The notes: generated by a model not told the origin, from the letters alone. Positions 1 through 8,367 are shown, counted from the first letter of the stretch. The stretch: DNA of 64,000 nt from Kordia sp965283645 (GCF_965283645.1 NZ_CBDIPG010000001.1:4836001-4900000); one strand, 5' to 3'. Program-made: numbers and translations.

Positions 1-798
1 CCAAGAGATTTGTTTTTAAAAGTGCATGGCATTCAAGCAATGAATAATCATAAATCAAAACATAATATAGCGAACGAAAATTTACCATTAAAGGTATTTA
101 CAAAATGTGCCGCTTGTAAAAGTCCATTAACGGGTTATTTGGTAAAGAAGAAAAACATTTATTATTATAAATGTAAAACAGTTGGTTGTCCTTGCAATAA
201 AAATGCAAATGACTTACATGACAAATTCAATGACATATTGAGCAATTATCAACTAGATAAAAAGTACATTGCTCCACTAAAGATACAATTGAAGCACACC
301 TTTGAATACTTCAATACAGCTAATGAAGATAATACAGCGCATTTAAAGTACAGTTTAAAGGCTGTTGATGATAACATCAACAATATTGAGGAACGCTTTG
401 TAATCGGCAAAATAGATGGTGAGTTATATCAAAAATATTCAAAGAAATACAATGAAGAAAAAGAAGGAATTCAAAAAGAAATCCAAAAAAACAGTTTAGA
501 TAGTTCGAACCTCGAAAACTACATTGATAATTCGATAGATTTACTATGTAACTTACACAATATATGGAGATTAGGAAATTATAATGAAAAACAGAAATTC
601 CAAAAACTCATGTTCCCCGAGGGAATCGTCTATGATCGCAAAAATGATAGAGTTCGAACCAATAAGGTAAATTCGATACTTGAATTAACTCGCTCACTTT
701 CAATAAGTTTAGATCATAAAAAAAGCGGACAAAAAAACAAAAATGTTAATTTGTCCGCTCCTGTGACCTCGGCAGGATTCAAACCTGCAACCTCTTGA
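1..798 (+). CDS. Large serine recombinase, C-terminal part (cut by window edge)
   Basis: The reading frame is open at the left edge, so only the C-terminal part of about 265 residues is visible. It contains a zinc-ribbon-like segment with Cys pairs (CAACKSPL and later CKTVGCPC), followed by a helical, Lys/Glu-rich coiled-coil stretch. This is the arrangement of the recombinase zinc-beta-ribbon and coiled-coil region of large serine recombinases, which cut and rejoin DNA at attachment sites. The catalytic serine domain would lie upstream of the window. The last 12 or so codons (APVTSAGFKPATS) are read from the antisense of the tRNA-Arg gene and its terminator. The natural end of the protein has therefore probably been replaced or extended by the target site. 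Function is known from the family; the role as an element integrase is inferred from position. Confidence 0.72.
   Translation, partial: PRDLFLKVHGIQAMNNHKSKHNIANENLPLKVFTKCAACKSPLTGYLVKKKNIYYYKCKTVGCPCNKNANDLHDKFNDILSNYQLDKKYIAPLKIQLKHTFEYFNTANEDNTAHLKYSLKAVDDNINNIEERFVIGKIDGELYQKYSKKYNEEKEGIQKEIQKNSLDSSNLENYIDNSIDLLCNLHNIWRLGNYNEKQKFQKLMFPEGIVYDRKNDRVRTNKVNSILELTRSLSISLDHKKSGQKNKNVNLSAPVTSAGFKPATS
718..759 (-). terminator. Rho-independent terminator of the tRNA-Arg gene
   Basis: A perfect 10-bp inverted repeat (AGCGGACAAA at 724-733, TTTGTCCGCT at 750-759) is followed on the minus strand by seven T residues. It lies directly downstream of the tRNA 3' end. It also lies inside the coding frame of the recombinase on the other strand. 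Confidence 0.8.
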
Positions 799-837
799 GC
801 CGTAATCAAGTGCACTATTCAGTTATGCTACGAGGCC
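764..837 (-). tRNA. tRNA-Arg (anticodon ACG)
   Basis: The minus strand folds as a standard 74-nt cloverleaf. The acceptor is GGCCTCG/CGAGGTC with one G-T pair. The D stem is GCAT/GTGC, the anticodon stem CTTGA/TCAAG with loop TTACGGC, the variable loop AGGTT, and the T stem GCAGG/CCTGC. The anticodon ACG reads CGN arginine codons after A34 is converted to inosine. The discriminator base is A and CCA is not encoded. The D loop (AACTGAATA) has A where G19 is usual, and the T loop (TTTGAAT) has T where C56 is usual. The G19-C56 tertiary pair thus appears to be replaced by A19-U56. Confidence 0.88.
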
Positions 838-941
838 TATTGCTTATTGCGGGTGCAAATATATTTCTTTTTGTTACAAATACAAAGATTCAAAAGAAAA
901 ATAAATAAGTTTTTTATCTTTTTTTAAAATCTGAAAATGAA

Positions 942-1100
942 CTATCTCGAATTTAATGCATTTGTCGTTACAAAATAACGCCAGCCAATTATTGCTAATT
1001 GCAACTTTGAAGCTTTTGCTAAATCGAGCCTTCGTTTTGAAAATGAAGGAAGTAGCACTTTATTTAGCTTTGCTAATACTTTAAATAGTTGTGTTTTCAT
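942..1100 (-). CDS. Small conserved flavobacterial protein (52 aa)
   Basis: A basic 52-residue protein beginning MKTQLFKVLAKLNKVLLPSF. It belongs to a short family conserved in Flavobacteriaceae (pattern ILAKxNKxxLPS, then RLDLAKAxKxQxAIIGWRYxVT). In databases it is often labelled SsrA-binding protein, but it is far too short to be SmpB and no SmpB fold is visible. The ATG at 1100 is chosen because the family starts there; the frame is open for another 20 codons upstream. The C-terminal Trp-Arg-Tyr and basic residues could bind nucleic acid or membrane, but this is not known. It stands alone, downstream of the M56 gene terminator. Confidence 0.6.
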   Translation of the reverse strand: MKTQLFKVLAKLNKVLLPSFSKRRLDLAKASKLQLAIIGWRYFVTTNALNSR

Positions 1101-1151
1101 GATGAAATCATCTAAATTGTAATGGAAGATACTAAAAAATAATATAGCTGT

Positions 1152-1190
1152 AAAAAGCAAAAGGCAAGTCGATGAAAACTTGCCTTTGCT
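1152..1190 (-). terminator. Terminator of the blaI-M56 operon
   Basis: The inverted repeat AGCAAAAGGCAAG (1156-1168) and CTTGCCTTTGCT (1179-1190) is followed on the minus strand by a run of T. It lies just beyond the stop codon of the M56 peptidase gene. Confidence 0.75.
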
Positions 1191-1216
1191 ATATTGAATC
1201 CTGTAAGTATTAAGAA

Positions 1217-2944
1217 TTACTTTTTTGTTGTAATAATAATAACTCCATTTTTCCCTTTTTCTCCATATAATGAGGTTGCAGAATTTCCTTTTAGTACAGA
1301 AACGCTTTTAATTTTATTAGAATCTAAATTTTTCAAAGAACCATCTTTTTTCACTTCTCCATCAACTACAATCAATGGTTTTTTATTATCAGAGTTTGTA
1401 AAAACAATTTTATTGCCTTTTTCTTCGATGACTTCCATTTCGGTTTCTTCATTTTTATCGCTTCCAACAAAAATAAAGCTATTATTCTTTCCATTTTTAA
1501 TTTCAATTTCCTCTTCAATAATCTCGTCTGGAGACACTTCTTTTCCATTGACAATAATAACTTCTTTTCCATCTACTTGCTTAATGTTGATCGTCTTAAC
1601 ATCATCTTTCTGAGTCCAAGTTTTTGATGTTCCATCTTTACTATTTTTATAGCGAGATTTTATAACATATTTCTTTTTACCTTTCGTTCCTTTACCTTCT
1701 TCATCAGAATGAAACTCATACGCCGTACTCGCATGATATTTTCCTTTAGATGAACTAATAATCAGTTGATCGCTTTGCTTTCCAACTCTAATCGTTGGAA
1801 TTGTCTTATCTTCTTTCGATGCAAACGTTGCGCTTGCAGTATTATCTTTTCCTTCTTTTAATTCTATAGTAATGCTTGTGATTTCTTTATTCTTGTTAAA
1901 ATCTACATTGCTGTATTTCATCTTAAGTCCAGTAGCCGCAAACATTTTTTTAATAGCTTTCAACTCTTCAATAGTTGTATTCTTTGTAATTTCAACTATT
2001 AAATCGCCAACAACTTTTTTCCCAAGAACATTTTCAGTTGTTTCTATAATAGGAACTACTGTCGGATTCACTTCTTTTGCAATTACTTCTGTGTTAAACA
2101 ACATCACAAAAGCGACTAATAATGGTAAGATGAATACATGTTTCCATTTATTTAAATGTGTGGATTGATTTTTTTGTAACATAACGATTCGTTTTTTGAT
2201 TAATGAATTATAAAAATTGTTGGTCAATGCAGGACAATATGCATTTCCTGATACCTTTAATAAGGTAAGTTGATATTCCTTCTTAGAAGGTGTTTGTTTA
2301 ATAGCTGCACTATCCGCTAAAAACTCTAAATTTTGTGAAATATATTTCTGATGAAGCCATGCAAGCGGATTGAACCACATGAAAATACAGTACAATTTTG
2401 AAATAAAAACATCTATAGAATGTAGTTGTCTACTATGCGCTTTTTCATGCGTTAAAATAGCTTCTAACTCTGACTCTGAATACAATTCTGGATTGTAAAC
2501 GATGTAATTAAAAAATGAAAATGGTGTGAAAGAAGTGGTCGTTTCAATATAAATAAACTGTCCATCACGCTTGGTAATACTAGAAGTCCATAATAATTTA
2601 CATAAAGAAGTGAGTTCAATTAAAAATTTGGATAGAAAAAATAAAACACCAGCTACATATGTATAGAATATAACATCTGTCCAAGAAAATAAAGGAGTAG
2701 TTACATAATTTCCAGTTTCGGTAACTACAAATGCACCAGAAGTTGTAGCGCTTTCAACAAAAGGAATTTCTACATACTTTGTAATTACTAAAAATGGTAA
2801 AATCAAGGAAATAATCATTCCTGCCAACAGGAAAAAACGATTTCCATGAAAAAAAGTATCTTTTCGTAGCCATAAAAAATACAAACTCAAAAAGAGTAGG
2901 AGCACACCTGAACTCTTCACAAAATATAAAATTGCTTCGTCCAT
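1217..2944 (-). CDS. M56 (BlaR1/MecR1-like) membrane metallopeptidase with TonB-plug-like C-terminus
   Basis: A 575-residue integral membrane protein. The N-terminal half has hydrophobic segments near residues 7-25, 37-55, 90-110 and 265-285. The zinc motif HEKAH is at 166-170, with a third ligand region (NLEFLAD) near 207, as in M56 peptidases that cleave BlaI-type repressors. Residues 300-520 form a polar, Lys/Glu-rich, probably periplasmic region without recognised catalytic motifs. The last 50 residues (PLIVVDGEV to GKNGVIIITTK) match the short plug motif of TonB-dependent receptors, as in several Bacteroidota M56 proteins. The start ATG overlaps the stop of the upstream BlaI gene (TAATG), so the pair is translationally coupled. 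The inducing signal cannot be read from the sequence. Confidence 0.85.
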   Translation of the reverse strand: MDEAILYFVKSSGVLLLFLSLYFLWLRKDTFFHGNRFFLLAGMIISLILPFLVITKYVEIPFVESATTSGAFVVTETGNYVTTPLFSWTDVIFYTYVAGVLFFLSKFLIELTSLCKLLWTSSITKRDGQFIYIETTTSFTPFSFFNYIVYNPELYSESELEAILTHEKAHSRQLHSIDVFISKLYCIFMWFNPLAWLHQKYISQNLEFLADSAAIKQTPSKKEYQLTLLKVSGNAYCPALTNNFYNSLIKKRIVMLQKNQSTHLNKWKHVFILPLLVAFVMLFNTEVIAKEVNPTVVPIIETTENVLGKKVVGDLIVEITKNTTIEELKAIKKMFAATGLKMKYSNVDFNKNKEITSITIELKEGKDNTASATFASKEDKTIPTIRVGKQSDQLIISSSKGKYHASTAYEFHSDEEGKGTKGKKKYVIKSRYKNSKDGTSKTWTQKDDVKTINIKQVDGKEVIIVNGKEVSPDEIIEEEIEIKNGKNNSFIFVGSDKNEETEMEVIEEKGNKIVFTNSDNKKPLIVVDGEVKKDGSLKNLDSNKIKSVSVLKGNSATSLYGEKGKNGVIIITTKK

Positions 2945-3303
2945 TACTTTTCTTTTTCAATAAGGTTAATAATCTCTTTCAAATCGTCTACACTAATTTT
3001 TTCTTCTTTTGCAAAAAAGGAAACTACATTCTTATACGAATCATTAAAATAATTCTGAATTGCAGATGCCATAAATTTTTCTCGGTACGCTTCTTTTGTC
3101 ACAACAGGATAATATTGATGCGTATTTCCGTATGCGTTGTGCGATACATATCCTTTTTCTTCCAAATTTCTAACAATAGTAGATAAGGTATTATAATGTG
3201 GTTTCTTTGTCGTAATCTCGCTCATAATATCTTTGACAAAAGCTTTTTCAAGTTGCCAGATAATATGCATTACTTCTTCTTCTTTATTGGTTAATTTTTG
3301 CAT
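2944..3303 (-). CDS. BlaI/MecI/CopY-family transcriptional repressor
   Basis: 119 residues, the usual family length. The N-terminal winged helix (LTNKEEEVMHIIWQLEKAFV, then HYNTLSTIVRNLEEKGYV) is typical of BlaI. The remainder (residues 75-119) is a dimerisation region with a conserved VSFFAKEEKIS-type segment. These repressors bind dyad operators and are inactivated by the partner M56 protease, which is encoded next in the same operon with a 1-nt overlap. Dyad-like AT-rich sequences upstream suggest self-repression. Target genes beyond its own operon are not evident. Confidence 0.9.
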   Translation of the reverse strand: MQKLTNKEEEVMHIIWQLEKAFVKDIMSEITTKKPHYNTLSTIVRNLEEKGYVSHNAYGNTHQYYPVVTKEAYREKFMASAIQNYFNDSYKNVVSFFAKEEKISVDDLKEIINLIEKEK

Positions 3304-3344
3304 GATTCAATATAAATTAAATAGACTATGAATTAATTTCAATA

Positions 3345-3388
3345 CAAATATAAACTAAAAAAACAGTTATGCAACTATAAAAATAGTT
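3345..3388 (-). promoter_or_regulatory. blaI promoter with possible operator dyad
   Basis: On the minus strand a TATATTTG -7 box (3345-3352) is preceded by TTG (3372-3374) at about 19 bp. This -33/-7 pair overlaps a perfect dyad, AACTAT-4-ATAGTT, at 3373-3388. A BlaI-family repressor bound there would block the promoter. The promoter form is established for Bacteroidota; the operator assignment is inference. Confidence 0.5.
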
Positions 3389-3454
3389 AATCAACGAAAA
3401 TTATAGTTTATTTAACATAAATTAAGGAATACATTGTAAGATGTATGATTCGTG

Positions 3455-3484
3455 TTTGACATAAAAAAGGAAATAGTATCTTCG
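3455..3484 (+). promoter_or_regulatory. Promoter of the antiporter gene
   Basis: TTTG at 3455-3458 and TATCTTCG at 3477-3484 are separated by 18 bp. This is one mismatch from the Bacteroidota -7 consensus TAnnTTTG and lies 16 nt before the ATG. Confidence 0.5.
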
Positions 3485-3500
3485 CAAAAAAAATACATTC

Positions 3501-4448
3501 ATGGAAAATATTGGATTTGTAATTTTGGGATTAATACTACTTGTTGCTGGAGGAGAATTTCTAGTACGCGCTTCGGTAGGATTATCCTTTAAGTTGAACA
3601 TTTCTAAAATGATTATCGGATTAACGGTCGTTTCATTTGCAACATCAGCGCCTGAATTGCTCGTAAGTATCAATGCAGCTTTAAACGATTCGCCAGCAAT
3701 AGCGATCAACAATGTAATTGGTTCTAACATCGCTAACATAGGCTTGGTGTTAGGAATTACGGCAATTATTGGACCTATTGCTGTGAATAATACATTTTAC
3801 AAACTCACTTGGCCAGTATTGATGATATTCTCTATAAGTATCTATTATTTCTTGTGGAATGATAATCTATTAAGCATGTTGGAAGGTATAATCCTATTTA
3901 TAGGTTTAATAGTCTTCTTAGTCATTTTAATTCGCTCAGCGCAAAAAAACAAAGATGAAATCGACATTGAAGAAGTTGATGATGCTGTAGCAACGGTTTC
4001 CTATATGAAAATTTTTATATGGTTAACTATTGGAGGTTTAGCTTTGTATTTTGGATCAGAATTTTTAGTAAAAGGGGCAAAGGCATTTGCACTAGACATG
4101 GGCGTAGAAGAAGGTGTAATTGCTATTACAATGATTGCCATTGGTACAAGTGTGCCCGAATTAGCGGCTTCTGTAATTGCGGCCATCAAAAAAGAAAAAG
4201 CAATCTCTTTAGGAAACTTAATAGGATCCAACATATTCAACATTGCTTCCGTATTAGGAATTACGGCAATGATTACGGAAATTCCAGTTGTAGAAGCGCA
4301 AATACTTTCCAGAGATATTTTTTGGATGTTAGGTTTTGCCTTTGTATTATTTCCGTTAGCTTTTATACCAAAGAAATTCGGAATAGAACGCTATGAAGGT
4401 GTTTTACTATTTTTAGCATACATTACATTTATATACTTAGTTTTTTAG
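3501..4448 (+). CDS. Calcium/sodium antiporter (CaCA family, YrbG-like)
   Basis: A 315-residue protein with about ten hydrophobic segments arranged as two inverted halves. Each half carries the CaCA alpha-repeat signature: residues 40-75 (GLTVVSFATSAPELLVS and NVIGSNIANIGLVLG) and about 205-250 (AIGTSVPELAASVIAA, GNLIGSNIFNIASVLG). The acidic residues in the two PEL motifs bind the cation. An acidic loop around residues 150-162 separates the halves. The family exchanges Ca2+ for Na+ (sometimes with K+) across the inner membrane. Length and motifs are complete. It is a single-gene unit with its own promoter. Confidence 0.93.
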   Translation: MENIGFVILGLILLVAGGEFLVRASVGLSFKLNISKMIIGLTVVSFATSAPELLVSINAALNDSPAIAINNVIGSNIANIGLVLGITAIIGPIAVNNTFYKLTWPVLMIFSISIYYFLWNDNLLSMLEGIILFIGLIVFLVILIRSAQKNKDEIDIEEVDDAVATVSYMKIFIWLTIGGLALYFGSEFLVKGAKAFALDMGVEEGVIAITMIAIGTSVPELAASVIAAIKKEKAISLGNLIGSNIFNIASVLGITAMITEIPVVEAQILSRDIFWMLGFAFVLFPLAFIPKKFGIERYEGVLLFLAYITFIYLVF

Positions 4449-4514
4449 TTTTCACTAAATAATACATTGTTGTAAAACATAAAATATGATTGAATAAAAA
4501 ATTAAGAAAAAGGA

Positions 4515-6020
4515 TCACTCTTGTAGTGATTTCATTGCTCGCTGATTAATTATAGATTCAATCTTTTTAAACAATTGTTTGTCCATTCTTGGCGTTACAT
4601 CATCACTAAATGAAAATTTGATTCCTTGATAGATACTAATACGCTCATCTGAAGAATAGTTGAAAAATGTATCGACCAAATGTGCAATTTTCAAAGCAAT
4701 TTGATCGTCGTTCAAGCTGTCTGCATCTTGCATCAATGTTGTACTCATTCCCCAACCAATGCCAAACAAAAGCAATTCTTTATCTTCCGAATTTTTATCT
4801 AAAATAGCGTATAAAACCTCTTGGTCGTGTCCAAATTTAGTTCCTAAAATCATTCCGGTTGCTTTGACAAAAATCTCGTTATGCGGTGTTTTTTCCGTAG
4901 CAAAAAATTGAAAAGATCGCACCATTCCCAAAAGTAAAAATACAATTACGATTTGATGATATCTAACAGCTGTCAATCCAACAATCATTAGTAAAGAAAC
5001 AAACGGCATAATATACGTTAAATGTCTATGTGTAACATAATTGCCAGTCACCGAATCCGTAAAAAAAGGACTTACTATGTAGGCAATAAAAAAAGTTAGG
5101 ATGATTGAAGAAATAATTAATATTTCTTTTCGAAATTCATGCTTTCGATACCTAAAAAATAATCCAATCAAAGCAATGAAACCGAAAATATAATACAAGA
5201 TTTTCATTCCACTGTAAAAAGCCGTTTCATTTGGCAATACAAGTGCGCCATTGGCAATAACGGATGGAAGCTGGTACAATCGATTCAAAATGGGAACATC
5301 ACCAAGGGAAAAGTTAACATCTCTAATTGCAGTAATGCCAAATTCATTAAGATGAAAACCAGCATCTGCAAACATTCTAACCAATACATGAAAAATCATC
5401 ACAATTGCAAAGCCAAAAACAGCAAAACGCCATTGTTTATTTTTAGGATAGCGAAACACAACATAGCTTATAAAAACAGGAATCAACACAATATTTGAAT
5501 ATGAAAACCAAAGTATCAAACCAAGTGAAATTCCAACTGACCAATACGCTCGTGAGGACGTATGTTTTTTTGTCAATATCCAAAGTAAAAGAAATGGAAA
5601 AACACTAGAAATAGCGTGCAATCCATAATTTACAGTTGCCCAAGGAAGTAAAATTGGCACAGCAAAAACACTCCAAACACCAAAAATGATGGCTGTTTTT
5701 AGATTAAAAACATGTTGCACTATTTTGAGTTGAATGAATCTAAAACAAAAATCTACACAGAAAGCAACAACAGTAAGCGAACTAAAATCTGTGAAAAGTT
5801 CTACAATATGACTCAACAAAGACAACACAATAGTGCCACCTTCATGTGGATAATGTATAAGATGATCGTATTGAAACTTTCCCTGTTCAATAATTAATTC
5901 CCACGCCATTTGATCTGGTGCTTCCTGCCAAGGTTCATAAAAATAACCATACAACAAACGTACAATTGATCCTAAAATGCATACAATCCAAATTATATTT
6001 TTTTTAATAAATTCAATCAT
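4515..6020 (-). CDS. Polytopic membrane protein, possibly glycosyltransferase-like (GT39/ArnT type)
   Basis: About 501 residues with roughly 11-12 hydrophobic segments from residue 7 to about 390, then a soluble C-terminal tail of about 110 residues. The layout resembles GT-C membrane glycosyltransferases. An early acidic/aromatic loop after the first helix (YEPWQEAPDQMAWELIIEQG, residues 27-46) sits where GT39 enzymes carry catalytic Asp residues. No clear family signature could be confirmed by reading. The ATG at 6020 is preferred; a TTG three codons upstream is possible. The next gene, divergently transcribed, is a GT2 polyprenyl-phosphate sugar transferase that could supply a lipid-linked sugar donor, which supports but does not prove a glycosylation role. 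Confidence 0.5.
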   Translation of the reverse strand: MIEFIKKNIIWIVCILGSIVRLLYGYFYEPWQEAPDQMAWELIIEQGKFQYDHLIHYPHEGGTIVLSLLSHIVELFTDFSSLTVVAFCVDFCFRFIQLKIVQHVFNLKTAIIFGVWSVFAVPILLPWATVNYGLHAISSVFPFLLLWILTKKHTSSRAYWSVGISLGLILWFSYSNIVLIPVFISYVVFRYPKNKQWRFAVFGFAIVMIFHVLVRMFADAGFHLNEFGITAIRDVNFSLGDVPILNRLYQLPSVIANGALVLPNETAFYSGMKILYYIFGFIALIGLFFRYRKHEFRKEILIISSIILTFFIAYIVSPFFTDSVTGNYVTHRHLTYIMPFVSLLMIVGLTAVRYHQIVIVFLLLGMVRSFQFFATEKTPHNEIFVKATGMILGTKFGHDQEVLYAILDKNSEDKELLLFGIGWGMSTTLMQDADSLNDDQIALKIAHLVDTFFNYSSDERISIYQGIKFSFSDDVTPRMDKQLFKKIESIINQRAMKSLQE

Positions 6021-6329
6021 AATGTACAAGCTGTAAAGTGCGTGTCTTTTGGTTTTTAAGAATAGAAATAATTAATTTTATACTGCGTAAATATACATTT
6101 TAGATATGTAATTATTTCTGTCGAATTTCATATTCTTTAAAAAAGCATTTAAAAAAATGAGCACATATACATTCCTTATGATCGCTTTAATGAATATTTA
6201 AAATAAAATAGTTACTTTCGATGCAACCAATCCTAATAAATTATATTTGATGTAATTTGCTTTGTGAAAAACGATAAGCGAGCTCGCATTAGCAATTCAA
6301 TATAAGACAGAGAAATAGTAATAACTTCC
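6021..6329. other. Divergent intergenic region without gene
   Basis: About 309 bp between the divergent membrane-protein and GT2 genes. It is very AT-rich and must hold both promoters. A TTACTTTCG sequence near 6211 is the closest match to a -7 box for the GT2 gene, but it lies over 100 nt from the start. No open frame, tRNA or hairpin worth naming was seen. Confidence 0.4.
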
Positions 6330-7055
6330 ATGATCGTCAATAAAATTTCAATTGTAATTCCTGCCTACAACGAAGGAGCAACCATACATAAAATTCTAGA
6401 TAAAATTCAAGAAGTTGTCCTCATAGAAAATATTCAAAAAGAAATAATTATTGTAGATGACTGCTCTACAGATACTACAAAAGAGCAAATTGAGATGTAC
6501 ATTGCTAAGCATCCTGAAATGACAATTCAATACCTGCAACATGAAAAAAATAAAGGAAAGGGCGCGGCACTACATACTGGAATTCATAAAGCTTCCGGAG
6601 AAGTATTAGTGATTCAGGATGCTGATTTAGAATACGATCCGAATGAGTATAATGATTTGCTAAAACCCATTATAGCAGGATTTGCAGATGTGGTGTATGG
6701 TTCTCGATTTATGGGAAGTAATCCACATCGGATTCTATTCTTCTGGCATACGATCGGAAACAAATTTCTAACATTTTTATCCAATATGTTAACCAATCTG
6801 AATTTGACAGATATGGAAACTTGCTATAAAATGTTTAAAACAGAAATTATTCAAAACATCAAACTACACGAAAACAGATTTGGTTTTGAACCAGAAGTCA
6901 CAGCAAAAATTTCACGTGTTCCCAAAATAAGAATTTATGAAGTAGGAATATCATATTATGGACGTACGTATGAAGAAGGAAAAAAAATCAATTGGAAAGA
7001 TGGCGTTTGGGCTATTTTTTGCATTCTGAAATACAATATCTTCAAAAGAAGATAA
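6330..7055 (+). CDS. Family 2 glycosyltransferase, polyprenyl-phosphate sugar synthase-like
   Basis: 241 residues with a complete GT2 GT-A fold. The motifs are SIVIPAYNEG near residue 8, IIIVDDCSTD near 38, and the metal/nucleotide-binding IQDADLEYDP near 93. The sequence resembles the DPM1/dolichyl-phosphate glucosyltransferase branch that transfers a sugar from a nucleotide donor to polyprenyl phosphate on the cytoplasmic face. No C-terminal membrane segments of the GtrB type are visible, so it is the short soluble form. It is divergent from the polytopic membrane protein, a plausible user of its product. It ends before a strong bidirectional terminator. Confidence 0.85.
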   Translation: MIVNKISIVIPAYNEGATIHKILDKIQEVVLIENIQKEIIIVDDCSTDTTKEQIEMYIAKHPEMTIQYLQHEKNKGKGAALHTGIHKASGEVLVIQDADLEYDPNEYNDLLKPIIAGFADVVYGSRFMGSNPHRILFFWHTIGNKFLTFLSNMLTNLNLTDMETCYKMFKTEIIQNIKLHENRFGFEPEVTAKISRVPKIRIYEVGISYYGRTYEEGKKINWKDGVWAIFCILKYNIFKRR

Positions 7056-7096
7056 CAGTGTTAAAACAGTACAATTCATCTTTGAGTGCACAAACA

Positions 7097-7133
7097 AAAA
7101 AAGAGCTTACAATTCATACTTGTAAGCTCTTTT
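7097..7133. terminator. Bidirectional terminator between GT2 and GSII genes
   Basis: The stem AAAAGAGCTTACAA (7099-7112) and TTGTAAGCTCTTTT (about 7120-7133) has A and T runs on both sides. It can serve both convergent genes. Confidence 0.85.
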
Positions 7134-7154
7134 ATATATAATTTAAAATCGAAA

Positions 7155-8174
7155 CTAGCTAATATTAGCCGATTTTACTGTTTTAATAATTCGTCCAGCA
7201 ATCTTATAAGGATCACCATTTGAAGCTGGTCTTCTATCTTCTAGCCAACCTTTCCAGCCTTTTTCAACTGTAATAATTGGAATACGAATAGATGCACCTC
7301 TATCAGAAACACCATAACTAAAGTCATTAATAGATGCAGTTTCATGATCACCTGTTAAACGTTGATCGTTAAACTCACCATACACAGCAATGTGTTCAGC
7401 AGTAACTGGTCTAAATGCTTCACAAATTTTCTCATATGTTTCTTTAGAACCACACGTTCTTAAAACTGTGTTAGAGAAGTTAGCGTGCATTCCAGAACCA
7501 TTCCAATCACCTTTTACTGGTTTTGGGTGATACTCAATGTAGTAACCGTACTTTTCTGTTAAACGATCTAATAAATAACGAGCTATCCAAATTTCGTCTC
7601 CTGCTTTCTTTGCACCTTTTGCAAACAATTGAAATTCCCATTGTCCAGAAGCAACTTCTTGGTTAATTCCTTCAAAATTCAATCCTGCATCAATACATAA
7701 ATCTGCATGCTCTTCAACGAAATCTCTACCATGTGTATTTCTTCCACCAACTGAGCAATAATACATTCCTTGAGGTCCTGGATATCCACCAATTGGGAAA
7801 CCAAGTGGCAATTGAGTTTCTCTATCCATAATAAAGTACTCTTGTTCAAAACCAAACCAAAAGTCGTTATCTTCATCTTCAATAGCAGCTCTTCCGTTAG
7901 ATGCATGTGGCGTACCATCAGCATTTAAAACTTCCGTCATAACTAAATAACCGTCTCTTCGTGCTGGATCAGGATAAATTGCAACAGGTTTTAACAAACA
8001 ATCAGATGCTCCTCCAGAAGCTTGCTGAGTAGATGAACCATCAAAAGACCAATTTTCAAGTTCTTCAATAGTACCTTGAAAATTTTCATGTTCTTCAACC
8101 TTCGTTTTACTTCTTAGGTTTTGAGTTGGTTTGTAACCATCTAGCCAAATGTATTCAAGTTTAATTTTACTCAT
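7155..8174 (-). CDS. Glutamine synthetase type II (eukaryotic-like)
   Basis: 339 residues, close to the 340-370 of GSII and much shorter than GSI or GSIII. Visible signatures include the N-terminal EYIWLDG, the Asp-box NWSFDGSSTQQA near residue 42, FGFEQEYF near 107 with metal-binding glutamates, the ATP-binding GDWNGSGMHANFS near 222, and DRGASIRIP near 295 with the substrate Arg. It makes glutamine from glutamate, ammonia and ATP in the cytoplasm. The GSI adenylylation site is absent, as expected for GSII. It is transcribed away from the type III gene, so the two enzymes share one control region. Confidence 0.93.
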   Translation of the reverse strand: MSKIKLEYIWLDGYKPTQNLRSKTKVEEHENFQGTIEELENWSFDGSSTQQASGGASDCLLKPVAIYPDPARRDGYLVMTEVLNADGTPHASNGRAAIEDEDNDFWFGFEQEYFIMDRETQLPLGFPIGGYPGPQGMYYCSVGGRNTHGRDFVEEHADLCIDAGLNFEGINQEVASGQWEFQLFAKGAKKAGDEIWIARYLLDRLTEKYGYYIEYHPKPVKGDWNGSGMHANFSNTVLRTCGSKETYEKICEAFRPVTAEHIAVYGEFNDQRLTGDHETASINDFSYGVSDRGASIRIPIITVEKGWKGWLEDRRPASNGDPYKIAGRIIKTVKSANIS

Positions 8175-8207
8175 AATAATAGTAATTCACATTAATAAAT
8201 TCGAAGG

Positions 8208-8215
8208 CAAATATA
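8208..8215 (-). promoter_or_regulatory. GSII -7 promoter box
   Basis: TATATTTG on the minus strand, 34 nt upstream of the GSII start. It is an exact match to TAnnTTTG; a clear -33 element was not found. Confidence 0.5.
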
Positions 8216-8284
8216 AATTAATTTCAAATCAACCTGTAGAAAACGAAGGTTAATTTTATGTAAATTATTAAATATTTATTAACA

Positions 8285-8303
8285 ACCCCTATTTTTTAGG
8301 GGT
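8285..8303. promoter_or_regulatory. Palindrome between the divergent glutamine synthetase genes
   Basis: The perfect dyad ACCCCTA-TTTTT-TAGGGGT is the only GC-rich patch in the AT-rich divergent region. It lies 38 bp before the GSIII -7 box. Its symmetry and position suggest a binding site for a nitrogen regulator; the factor is not identifiable from this window. Confidence 0.45.
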
Positions 8304-8340
8304 ATGATTGTTTTTATTTAAAAAAATACGCTAAAATTGA

Positions 8341-8348
8341 TATATTTG
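8341..8348 (+). promoter_or_regulatory. glnN -7 promoter box
   Basis: TATATTTG, an exact TAnnTTTG match, 19 nt before the glnN ATG. Confidence 0.6.
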
Positions 8349-8367
8349 TAAAAAATAACTAATAGCT

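Noticed and set aside
942..1160. Naming the small protein SmpB (SsrA-binding protein)
   Set aside because: At 52 residues it is about one third of SmpB length and has none of the fold; the database name is an old error for this family.
1194..1613. Long frame antisense to the M56 gene (and similar frames antisense to the 899-residue gene, rimO and guaA)
   Set aside because: They mirror the codon structure of the genes on the opposite strand and have no independent features.
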